A stretch of DNA of 64,000 nt from Mansonella perstans (lineage: Eukaryota; Nematoda; Chromadorea; Rhabditida; Onchocercidae). Position 1 is the stretch's first letter; every line of letters begins with the position of its first letter. The position numbers were made by a program, and so were the translations under genes. Positions 42,001 through 53,461 of this stretch are shown piece after piece. The stretch spans positions 124,001-188,000 of the forward strand of contig JBAMDO010000064.1 of NCBI GenBank assembly GCA_037074765.1, written 5' to 3'. The notes below the pieces were generated by a model that had not been told where the DNA came from, searched no databases, and worked only from the letters and a program-made list of their open reading frames with translations.

Positions 42001-45000
42001 CTGTGGGTTACTGAGCTGGCTGATCACTACTGGAGAGTTTGCAGCAGCAGATGATGTGATTCGTCTTGATGATATAACTTCATAATTACTATTGATTTCA
42101 TCGCCATTCTAAAAAACTGAATTAATTTACAAGAATGCGCTGGAAGCCTGCGAGCTTCCATGCAGTTGATTAGTCGAAAATGAAAATCTTACCTCAAATA
42201 TAGCACTAAAAGCTCACCTTTTTCTTACCATTACATCCTTGCTGTATTTTTGAATCATCATAATTTTCAGAACGAAATTCGTCCACTTGAGGAAAACTAC
42301 AAGAAGAAACAATGAACATAAATACATTATTTCGAACAATCCTGAATTCTACAAGACTCTGAAGATGGACTCTGAGACTGCAATCGCATTGACTCTTGAT
42401 TAAAAATTTTTATCTACTTACAATTTTATCTATTGACTTGTCAAATGTTATCACCCAAAAATGTCAGACTGTATCTAGCTGAAAAGTTATCCCCCGAACG
42501 ATGAGTTTCCACATCGTTAAACTGAGTCTTTTACATCTGTTTCATTGAGAAATACACATTTTCCAATAAATGAAGGCCTCGGCCATATCATTCTTCAGTC
42601 CTACCTGGTTAATTTATACATCAAATTACAATGACAGAAATGAACGCTTCCTAACTCAAAATCGTACAATACGCACCTAGTGTAAGTTTGATAATCGTTC
42701 AAGCTCCTCGCGCTTTTCCCAAAAAAAGTACCACCAGTAAACGAAGATGCGTGTTTATAATCTGTTAGTGCCAATATTTCCGGTAAATAGAAAACTTCCA
42801 CCTTGTGTAATGTAGATGATACTGAAATGGAAAAAAAATTCCGTATATAAATAGTAAACAAGATATGAAATAATTCTGACGATTATGCAGTTACAATTAA
42901 GCGATTAAACTGCTCGCATGCACAAATCCGAAATGTGTAAGACTGATATGTTATTTATATGCGGAATTTTTTTGATTAGAATTAAGGAGATGGTGAAATA
43001 TTTTATTAGTAAGATGTGAGTTTTCAAGTAGAACTGCCCACTGTGTCCCTCGTTATCATATTTCTCTCGTTATGTTATTTCTTTTGCTTGCTTCTAATAA
43101 TTTTTTTAATTAGTATGTCAGATCATTACAATGATAGCGATCATTATCAGCGATTATTTCCATTACATTTATTATAATAGTTGTTTATCTGAAGAAGGAG
43201 CTTTCACATATGAATTACTCTCGGATTTGTAAAAAAGACTTAAATTCTTCGCCATCCTTTTCTTTTATCGATTTCTTCCATTGTTGTTTAAGTTCACAGA
43301 AAACAGAAAATGATTTTGAATGAAAATATACGGAAAAACTTACTGTCCAAACAAAAAACATTTCCCGGACCAAAATAACGTTTAAACAATTCACGGCTTT
43401 CTTCCATCGTTGCCGACATTAAAATAATCTAGAAAGTTACCATGTCGATATTTTCAGGTCAGTTAACTAAATGATTTCCAAGGTTTCACGAAATAAATTA
43501 CCCTTAAATCATCGCGATTTTTGAGAGCTTGTCGAAGCGCTATCAGAAGATAATCTGTTTTTTGTTCTCGTTCATGAATTTCATCCTTAAATTTGCTACT
43601 GTCAAATCTGTTAGTTATTAGTATAAAAAACTGAGTTATAAATTACAGTTATCGCAATATCTTTTAAGAATAAAGCGCTTGCTACGTACTCAAATTCTAC
43701 GAATTTTTTCAAATGGCTTCCCTCTAATTCTGCTGACTAATTACAATGAAAACTTCTTAGTTCCTAAAATGTCTGTCAAAAATAAAATGCAAAACGGATG
43801 AAACTGTATTATTTTTGCTATATTATTCATCGCTAAACAGCATTTAATCAAAATAAAATAAACAAACTAGCCACAAACCAAGATAATATGTGAAATATTG
43901 GAAGCATTAGCGTCATTTGTAAGTAGCCGTAATAAAACTCCACTAGTACAATATGTTAGTACAGTCAGTTCCGACGTTCTGAAAAAATGAACTATGCAGA
44001 AATATTAAAAATCTCATGATAAAATATTTAACAAAATTTAGAATTTCATTTATATGAAATTACGATAAAAAAGCATACTTCTGCTCTAATCGAATATGAT
44101 AACCAACTGTTGATCCCAATTTCTCGTTTCGCTCTTTTGCAACACGTGCAGATATAGCAAGAACTGGCAGTCGTCGCGGCTGCGTACAGAATATCCGAAC
44201 TCCCTGTTGCCGTTCCGCTGCATCTTCCAGTATAAATTGGGGAATCTAAAAAGGTTCATATAAGACATTTTAAATTGGTTGATGAATAACTTACAATTCT
44301 CTTCGCCTACAGATTCAATTATGCTGCCTAACGTCATATCTCATATCTTCGCCAAATCTTTGTTTCTTCTTTTCTCTCGCAATAAACATGATAAAGGACT
44401 TTCCAACCCAACCAACTTGACGACTAGGTGTTCTCAACTTAATCTACGCATAAATCCAGTCACTGTTAGGGAACGCTTACCTGTGTTGTCTTGCCACAAC
44501 CAGTACCACCAACGATCATTGTTACTTTATGATCACGAATAGCTTTCAGAATTTCTTCCCTCATTGCATAGGTCGGCAAACTTTTTCGGTAATTCTCAAT
44601 TGAATGCCGTATTGACGGATAAGGTGGAACTAACATCGGTTTATTAAAGCTTGCATGATGGCGACCAGCAAATTGTCGGTCTAAACCAAATAAAATGAAT
44701 GTGGCAATTTGACATAATTTAAAAGATGTCAAAACCACTGCAAAAAAGTACGGAGCAAAGAGAAACTTTTTAAACGAAATCAAAAACGTCAGATGGAGAT
44801 GCACCAAGAAATGCATACTGTTATCACATGCTCATCTGAGGGAACTTGAATTATTATGCTTATTAAGCATTCCATAACTTGGGCTAATAACAAATCTGCA
44901 ATTACAAAGAACATACTTGAACAAGACATACTTCAGATTATATTAAATTATATTAAACTTACTGAAATGGTTGTTTCCTTTCTCTAACACTCCCTCTATC

Positions 45001-46127
45001 ATTCAACGAAAAATTTATTGTACTGCATTCAAGCGGTGCAAGATGAATTTGGAAAATGCTGTTCTTGGTTATTCTTTTTTACAACTATTGTGTGCCACGC
45101 AAATACTTCATATCAGATCAGGAAAAAGATCAAACTGCTACATCAAATATTAACAGTAGTATCTTGATTGCAAAGAAAGAGTTAACGTACTTGTACTGCC
45201 GCTTCGAAGGTACAAATCGATGTCACCATAACCTAACGGAAATGTAGTCAAGAAACGAGATAATGCTCGTTTCTGAAATGTACTCAAAACAATTGGCTCC
45301 GAATCCCTTGCATTTGTATAAGTACAAAGATCAACATGTGGAAAACGTGTTACTACAACGCGACGATTACATCCGCTTCTGAAATATTTAAAAATTCTGA
45401 TTCCATCAATATTGCCGAAAACTAATTTCCAAATATCGTTGGTACTAGCTAATCACTTACGTTTAGTTAAATTCCATGTTTGAATATAACAAAAAGTAAC
45501 CCTACAATATAACCTTACAACAAGAGTAAACAAAAGCAAATAATGTTACCCGATACTATGAGACTTCAAACTGCAATTCGAAGCTATAATATGCACAATC
45601 TTTCTTTTCTCAGTTGATAATGGTTCAAGAATAATTTCTGGAAATAAAATGAAAGTAAAGTAAAAGCAATCACCGATGAAAATTTCAAAGTTATATTATT
45701 TCGGCAATACTTATAAGTTTATGAATAACTAAATATGATCGTACATAGGAGGATAGGCATGCCAAACATTTCGTCTTCCCAGTTATTTCACTTACCTTTC
45801 TATCCTAATTTTAACGCTCAATAATTTCAGTAATGTTACTATTTAAAATTATATTTATATATGTATTTGAAATATTATATTATATGCATTTCTTATGTTG
45901 CATAAAAATAATCCTACAACAAATATCTTTTAATCCATCAAATAATGTTAATGAAAAATGTTACAACTGAGGCAAAAAGAGTAACCTCGTTCAGTACCGC
46001 TTCTAAATTTAATCAACTGTTTGCGAATATTTTCTTCAAATGAATCTCCATCACTTTCACGTTCTTCTTGTTCAAAGCCATCATCAAAATCAATAAAATC
46101 TGATCGTTGACCAAAGATCTCCGACAT
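33094..46127 (-). CDS. DEAH/RHA RNA helicase, YTHDC2-like, with R3H domain and RGG tail
   Basis: About 37 minus-strand exons, roughly 1620 aa. Main exons: 46127-45986, 45637-45550, 45378-45187, 44895-44846, 44680-44481, 44245-44079, 43978-43879, 43585-43502, 43428-43344, 42821-42677, 42296-42218, 42108-42002, 41602-41553, 41413-41289, 40874-40722, 40476-40364, 40197-40146, 39953-39843, 39635-39539, 39341-39169, 39022-38942, 38710-38552, 38432-38283, 38064-37824, 37723-37519, 36987-36802, 36592-36372, 36290-36156, 36026-35926, 35734-35639, 35373-35257, 35057-34868, 34773-about 34649, 34395-34080, 33625-33556, 33336-33251, 33164-33094. An R3H-like N-terminus is followed by motif I GGTGCGKTTQ (K221), Ia TQPRRLPVLAIS, II DEIH (314-317), III SAT (346-348), IV ILVFLPGYEDI, V LSTNIAEASLTI, VI QRTGRAGR, then HA2 and an OB-like region. 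The tail is RGG/FRGR-rich; no YTH domain is seen. Closest types are YTHDC2 and C. elegans F52B5.3. The exon near 34.7 kb is the weakest join. Confidence 0.88.
34492..34696 (-). repeat. Three tandem 69-bp units within the helicase gene
   Basis: On the minus strand, units at 34696-34628 (69 bp), 34627-34561 (67 bp) and 34560-34492 (69 bp) share TTCACGATCGCTTC and TTCTGTTGTCC. The first and third can encode GDD(T/A)F(G/S)SRSL..EEQ(V/L)CSVVHS. The middle copy lacks two bases, so the three cannot be read in one frame. Confidence 0.85.
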
Positions 46128-46133
46128 TTTTAC
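46128..46133 (-). promoter_or_regulatory. Probable spliced-leader acceptor for the helicase mRNA
   Basis: On the minus strand TTGCAG is followed by GTAAAA and then the start codon at 46127. An acceptor a few bases before the ATG, with no matching donor exon seen upstream, fits trans-splicing. A normal 5'UTR intron is the alternative. Confidence 0.4.
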
Positions 46134-48818
46134 CTGCAATATAATTTTACAATTAAAATATGTATTATAAAATATTCCGTCATCTACAAAAGCACGTTCA
46201 CAATTTTTAAATGAATAATATGAACGAATAACTATGCAATTCATCTGCATCTTGTTCAAAAATTAATCTAATTCAATGAAATTCAAATTATCTAATACAT
46301 TTTCAAAACATTTTCCAAAAATTAATATTTATTATAATATATTTCTCATTTTACGATGAATAGCTAAATCTAAAAACATAACAAATGCATTGTATGTTTG
46401 CTATTTCAAATATAAAAATGATTTTTAATTCATTGAATCCGCTGAAAGTATCAAATTAGGGTAGAGGAAAAGTTTTTCACGTGACAAACACACGCAATTA
46501 GCAAAAAACTTTATGATGACGCATCTTAAAGGGTTAGGAACTGCCCACATGTGAGCAATAAACACCTCATCGGAATGCTGGACTTCATCATAAGAATGTC
46601 GCTCATTTTTCATGCGGCCATCGTGAAATTCTGTCAAAGATGTCGTATGAAGGAATAAGTCATTTATTGTTTACAATCAAATTTTATTTGCAATCAGCAA
46701 ATTCTCTTAATCTCTATAGTTTATTACAATAATGTGTTATTTTGAAAAATTCATCAATTCTTTATTTATTACAATGTTCTTTTCTCTAACATTTTCATTC
46801 CTTTTTCTACGATATTTTAATAAAATGTTTGTAATCTTTGATTCTTTTTCTATTCTACAATCTGTCAACAAATAGTGAATCATTGAAATGAAGAAATTAA
46901 TTTGTTCACACTCTCTTTCATATTTTTATTTCTTTTCTGTCATTTATCTATTTTGTTTTTATTTCTTTTTTGTCTTTTATTTATTTTGTTTTTATTTCTT
47001 TTCTATTATTTATCTGTTTTATTTTAATTTCTTTTCTATTATTTATTTGTTTTGTTTTTATTTCTTTTCTATCACTTATTCTTCACTTTCACCGTTATAT
47101 TTTCCAGCGTTATTCTCTCACCGTTATAGTGTTGATTTTAATAATACTCAAAATTGATTCTTCAATACTCAATTACTTAGTATTATTTTTCTCTTTTCAG
47201 ATACATTCATGCTTTAAAATTGATAAGAAAAATGATATTACACAAATACACAAAATGCTCGAAATCGGTCATTTCATCTTTTACATTATTATTGTTTTTG
47301 TTAAGGCAATGGTCATTTCCAAGTTCATTTTCAATATCACAGTTTATGATAATGTGATAATAAATTACTGTTAACTTCTATCATTGTCTTAAGCTGACAC
47401 TTCATTATGATCATTCAGATTTGGTCTCAACATATGTTTTACGAATCAAGATTATGAATCAAGATTACGAATCAACATTTTATCAGTTTTAATTTTCATG
47501 AGAACAAACATCAAACATAAGTTGAGATGGCATTGCTTTGCTTATCTGATAAGGGATTTCCTTTTTTCATAATTAATTGCTCTATTTGAATGCGTGCGTA
47601 CTGTTCCCTAATAATTACCGTGAACTATAATCATAGCACATTGAACTATAACATATTTAGTACTATATTGATTTGTCCATTCTTTGTTTTTAGGGACCAT
47701 TACAACAACACTAATGAGAAGTGTCTGTTATATTTCATTTTTTTTTTTCAAAGTTAAAACATTTTAAAATTTAGTAAAATATGGAAAAGTTGAACTAAAT
47801 TTCATCAAGTTAGCCTTCAATGACAATTTTCTTTTCCTTTTAAAACTAAATCATTTTTTTTTTTTTTTCATGACTGAAGTTAAGCATATATAAAAATAGC
47901 TGCTTTTTTTTTTTTTTTTTTCAAATTTTTCGAATTTCCTTTTTTCTTTTCTGTTATGAAAATATAAATTTTAAAGATATAAACTAAACGAAAACTTAGA
48001 ATACCGCGTTCAGTTAGCTGATCAATTTACGTGTCTGAAGTGTAGCACACGTCATTTAATGAACGATTTGTAGCAAATACGAAATTTACTTTGAATGAAG
48101 AAGATCATTTAGAAACAGTTCTTTTAGCAATCATTTTGAAGCGTTGAAATATGAAATCATTAAAAAAGTTTACTGGTTTTTCTTAAAAATCTGAAAAAAA
48201 AAATATGTCAATGTTTGTTTTGTTTATGGAGACACGGCGAATAATGTAAATATAATTTATTTCATTTCGAATTGAGCACTGCGTGAACTTATCCTCAGTT
48301 CTTGCGCAAATATTACTCTAATTGAAAATTTCAATTAGTTTTCATCCAATTTAACCAAACAGAAAAAAGTATAGACTATTATGGAATCGTGGGATATTAT
48401 CATTTTGCTTTAGATTATATTTTCAGCATTCTAGGATATCAAAGTACCATTATTATCAAATGTTACATTCTACAATTATTGATTAAAAAGCAGTAGTTAT
48501 TATGATTTGATACTTTGTGATAAAGTTAGTATGTTATTCTGTGGTCTAAGACAAAGATTTGATAACAAAAATTTTTCACATGAGTTGATGATAAGAGATA
48601 TTCTAACATATGAAAGGAATGAATTTAAATCAAAAAATTAGCTGATTTATCGTATTGCTTAGTGTTATACCTACTTCTTCTAGTGAAACTGTAAGATTTA
48701 TTGATAAAATAGAACTGAATTGCGCTCATCTAATTTTGCGAATAATCTTGTCCATCATTTTAGAATTTAACATCTGTTCGATAAAATTTTCAATTATTGT
48801 CATTAATTATTTGTTCAG
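46134..48818. other. Intergenic region between helicase and downstream plus-strand segments
   Basis: Contains T-rich low-complexity repeats around 46920-47080, where TTTTATTTCTTTT-type words recur. Frames at 46425-46637, 46888-47157 and 46970-47374 are readings of these and are not called. Divergent promoters could lie here, but no specific element is visible. Confidence 0.35.
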
Positions 48819-50432
48819 ATAATTTAAAATTGGCTCCAGATTTTCTGGAATATATGATAGAAATACAGAAAGCTGTTATTCGAAGATTCAACAATTTGAT
48901 GTATAATATTAGGGTAGAACGATAACGGAAAGGAAGAACTAATTGTGAAGGATAACTCTTTGTTGGATCGAACTAATTTTTTCCCAGATTCTTTACTTTA
49001 TTCTCGGAAGATTAGTAGTGTTGCTTATGGTACTCACATATTATGCAGCTTCCTTCTCTCATAATCATTGAGTAATATCGCATTATGTATTTAATTAAAA
49101 CAAATTATTCGAAACTAAACATCGCTGTTGTCCAATGATTTCTTCGGTACTTTTTTTTTCAGGTCTTACTTATATCACAGCTATTCCTGAAAGCTGAAAG
49201 AGAAATGACTCAAAAAATTTTGGGATTGGATGCAGGACCCGTTCAACGTCAAGGACGAGCATGTGTTAGACCAGAAATGTCACTACGGATATCAATTTGA
49301 GGGACAAAAAGGGCATCAGCAATATATGCTTTCCATTTTTTTCTATTTCTGTAGGCGTTTTTAAATTTTCAAATTTTTTGTATTCAGTTTCCTTCACTAA
49401 CTGTATGGGTTCTGCCTTTTTCTCAAGTCATGTTGTAGAATGTAGGTTGTAGGATACCAGAGAAAATTCAGCAGCTGAACAAGATTAACTTTAACGGTAA
49501 ATGGGACTGTAGAAAAGATTTCTTGGAGTTTATTCATGATAGCAGCTAGTGTTACTGTTGAATGAATTTATGCCTGACTGTTGATGATGTAAAAAGGATA
49601 AGAATTGTATGATTGCTTCATAAGATGAGCAATAGTTTTGTATTTCGTGGTTTAAACTTCGTAATTAGTAATTTTTGGTAAATACAATTCCATCCGTATA
49701 TCTTTTTTTTTGTGTCTTTTTTTCTATACCTTTTTTTCTGCATCATGGCAAAAATTATTTAATTAAGCTGTCATTAATGATCAAAAAGGATGAAATAAAT
49801 ATTTAGTATATATTTTGAATGGTTTCAATGAATAATATTTTCCAATAATTTTTAGAGACCTCTACTCCGTGAAACACTGAAAACATATCATGGTTAACAT
49901 GGGTTTTTATCATTTTTTTCAGTCTAATTTGTCTTATTAAAAAAAAGAAAAATCTTTATGATCCTGTCTTCCGTAAAACTGTTCTTGGATAAATGAAAAT
50001 TTATTTTTGAATGGGAAAACAAAGTGAACTGTCAACCAATTGCTTTTGCTCTGGTCATATGTCAAAATTATTTAAAAAAGTGAAGCTTGTTTATTTAAAT
50101 CTTCTTCGTCTGTTTTATTTAGTGGCTAATTGAAATCCATCCAGTGATGGATCTCAATCCATTTGAAAAGCAGGAAGTAGAGGGAGTTGAGATAATAAAT
50201 GAAATGAAATGATATAATGTGGATTATGGGATAGTTTTCGATTATTGATTATTCACATGCATCATATAGTAATTATATAATAAACTTGTACGTTTGTTTT
50301 AGAGCGGGTCCTGTTACTCTCGATGAAGTTATAAAAGGAAGACTTTCAAATGGTATTGTTTTGCGGAAAAATTGCGCTTGTTTTATACGACTTCAATTGA
50401 TTTTAAGGCACTTGCCAAAAGGTTTAGTGTAA
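48819..50432 (+). CDS. Possible unidentified multi-exon gene (coding-like segments)
   Basis: Three plus-strand segments follow good acceptors and have protein-like composition. Segment 48819-48913 contains LAPDFLEYMIEIQKAVIRRF and ends at AGG|GTAGAA in phase 0. Segment 49163-49300 starts in phase 0 after a long T tract plus CAG, contains KAEREMTQKILGLDAGPVQR and ends in TGA, or at an internal GT near 49278 (AGACCAGAAAT|GTCACT). Segment 50303-50432, phase 2, contains AGPVTLDEVIKGRLSNG and ends in TAA. Joining 49278 to 50303 keeps the frame. A fourth open segment lies at 49439-49549 (IPEKIQQLNKINFNGKWDC). I see no start exon and recognise no family. It may be a real small gene, part of a larger one, or a decayed copy. 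Confidence 0.33.
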
Positions 50433-53320
50433 TGGATAATTTTTGGGTATATTTAATAATGATTACGAGGACAGATAATTTTTGATTTGATTGATTTCTT
50501 ATTTTTGATGGCATCTTTAGTTCATAAGTGGTTCTGCATGGTTATGCAACATAATTCTTTCACTTTTTTCCCTTGATTTTCTAAATAGATGAAATATAAG
50601 AAGTTTTAGTTGGGTATGTATCGTACTTGTTATCATGGAGTGGTGTCATTTCGATATGAGCAACGTCGAGTTATCTTGACTCTTATCTTGAAGGGAATTC
50701 AAAGCATATGAAGAACTTTTTTGATGATTATTTTGGGTTTGATTTGTACGATTTGAATTTAAGTGCCTCAGTATTCGGAATATTGGTGGCTTCAATTTAT
50801 TTTTTCGAGTTAACTTAGTTACTCCTCCAAACACAATTAACTGAAATATTGCATTTAGGTTTCATTACATGTCATTCATTTGTAGAATCTACGCAGTTTC
50901 GTAATTTTAATTTAGTTTTTTTTCGATTTCTTGTCACTTTTTTATAGATGTAGCACAAAAAAAGTAAATTTGATATTTAGCTGACCATCCAATTGTATTT
51001 GTATTTTGTAGTTGTATGTACATTATTGTTTTATTGTATTCATCGTATTTATTGTTCAACGGATTTTAGTTCAGTATGGATTTAATTTGATTCAACATTT
51101 CAATTTGTCTCAGACGAAGAGTAATAGTTGTGAATCTCTGAAAACGGATATGTGGGATAGGATAATAGGCTTTTCTATGTTTTCTATGTTTTGTTAGCTT
51201 ATATGATTGCTGAATGACTCTCATTCATGTGAATTATTTCTAATGGGATAAATAGGTTTTGTTCTTGATTTTTCGGGTTGAACTGTATGATGCAAAGAGG
51301 CAGATATATAGTTGAATTTGAGAGGGTATTGGAGGTGAGAAATTAAGGTCATCGCTTCATCAAGGACTTATTTCCATTCCCTCGTTTAATTTCGAAATAC
51401 AGTACCCCCGAAAAATGTAGCTTTAAATTATTGCTAAATATAAATTATATATATGCATGCGCTAGATATATTTGATGGAGTAATATGTGGTGTTGCAATA
51501 ATCATGATTTAAGCTACTGGCTTTTTTGGATTATGATTAGAATTTGTAACAGTTTTTCTTTTATTGTTATGCCATAATTCATTGAATTAATTTATAGATT
51601 GAAAATACAATATCAATTATTTTTCTTGCAAAATATGGTTGTTGCAAAAAACTGAGGTAAAAACAGAAGCCTTAGATCGACTACTTGGCTAATGATGTGT
51701 TGGATTGGAGAATTGTTCAGTCTCTACTTTAATGAAGTTAATTATTTGGATGAACAGGAATTGTGCAGTTTTCATATGTTATTATCTCAAATTAAACTGG
51801 AGTGAAAAAAAAAATTATTTTTGCTGAGATATTGTCATGAGATATTTCTAATTAAGACTACGATTCAAAAATATAGGAAAAGGGATAATGTTTGATTTTG
51901 ATTTTCCATATTAAAGTGGTTTTTTAAAATATTGCTTAGAATGACAATCACTTCTTGCTACATCCACGTATATTTGTCTGTGTTGATTAACTGAATTTTT
52001 TCGAATTGTTTGTGCATATCATTAAAATTTCTCGAACTTCATATTTTAAATTAGGATTGCTTTAAATCGATGGAGATGGCGAAAAATATGATAATTAATT
52101 GTTCATATGAACTGGAGAGAATTCTATCATTGCGTTACATTCAGAGTTAAAATCAAATCCAAGAAAAGGAAGAATGTGGTTGTCAATTTAAAAAATAACT
52201 TTTTAGTGGGTTTATAAAATATTGAATTTTTGAAGTTCTCGCTATCTGTTACTCTTATCTTGGTATTTTAATTAGCTTGTATGATCGCTGAGTGACTGAC
52301 TCGGTGGCAACTGACCACTATCCATACGAACTTCAGTTTAATTCTCGAAAGTTTTTTAAGTTTAATATTTCTATTTTGATAATTTTCAGTGATTTTTGCT
52401 AACATTGTTGCAGCTAATGCATAGTTTCGAGGACAGCAGATGTTGCCGATTGTGTAGAGATATTTCGCGCAGATAAAATTGCAAAATTAGATAAGATTAG
52501 ATAATAAAATTTAAACAATAGAAATTAACAAAATCAATTAACAAAAAAGCCATCAGTTTTTTCAGAGATGATGGTTGCATTGTGAACAGAAGAGAAGGAT
52601 ATGAATAATAGCAAGTTTTAAAATTTGTAAGAAAATTTTTGCCCGAATATTGTTAGTAATAGCAACATTAAATAAAAATGGAATTCATAAGAGTGTGAGA
52701 GAGTAAGCAATATGTGAAATGATTAATTATATTTGTTATTGTTTAATGAAATCTTGTTTATATCACATTACAATTCACATTTTTACCTTAGCAGAAAGTA
52801 CATTGTGTTAAAGCTCATTCCTCTTTTTTCATATAATATTAACCTATTTGCAATTTCGAATTCATTTAAATACACCAGACGATTTTTTATTTTTCACTCC
52901 ACCATTACCCTGATTTTCAATAAATAATAAAGGACAATTTTTAATAAAGGTATATGTAATAATTATTATTGACACAGATATTCTGGTTTTCGAATATCTG
53001 TTGAATGATGAATCGATCTCATATTAAGCTTTGAACTTTTAAAAAATTAATTTTCCGAAAACTTTTTGATGTGATTAATATTTTCAATTGATAAGTTCGC
53101 TAATTGTCTTTTTAAAGTAATCATGTGCTTGTATGAAATTAGTTGATTTATAAATTAACCAATCAATATCGCTTCCAGCAATCTATCTTGCTGCAAGGCA
53201 AATGTAATAATGTAACGTTTTTTTATTTATCGGAAAAAACATCCGAATGAAATGTATAATACTTGTGGATGTTATTGCAGTAACAATATGCATTGTTTAT
53301 CATTATTATTACTTTATTAT

Positions 53321-53325
<5 letters not shown>
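50433..53325. other. Intergenic AT-rich DNA
   Basis: No supported gene. Short frames at 50646-50834, 51012-51197 and 52733-52927 have chance-like composition. Confidence 0.4.
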
Positions 53326-53409
<84 letters not shown>

Positions 53410-53461
53410 TATTATTATTAATTATTATTATTACTACTATTATTATTATAACCACTATTAA
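53326..53461. repeat. (TTA)n microsatellite
   Basis: About 25 nearly perfect TTA/ATT units followed by imperfect ATTACT and ATTAATT steps. Produces poly-Leu and poly-Ile frames that are not genes. Confidence 0.95.

Noticed and set aside
42601..42861. Whole 86-codon minus ORF as an independent gene
   Set aside because: Its core (42821-42677) is a helicase exon; the rest reads into flanking introns.
44846..44895. Alternative reading of this exon containing LLLAQVMECLISIIIQV
   Set aside because: That frame gives a length incompatible with the next exon; the frame with SPSYGMLNKHNNS joins both neighbours in phase.
46888..47374. Phe/Ile-rich ORFs near the helicase 5' end
   Set aside because: Readings of T-rich repeated words (TTTTATTTCTTTT); could mimic membrane proteins but have no start or splice context.
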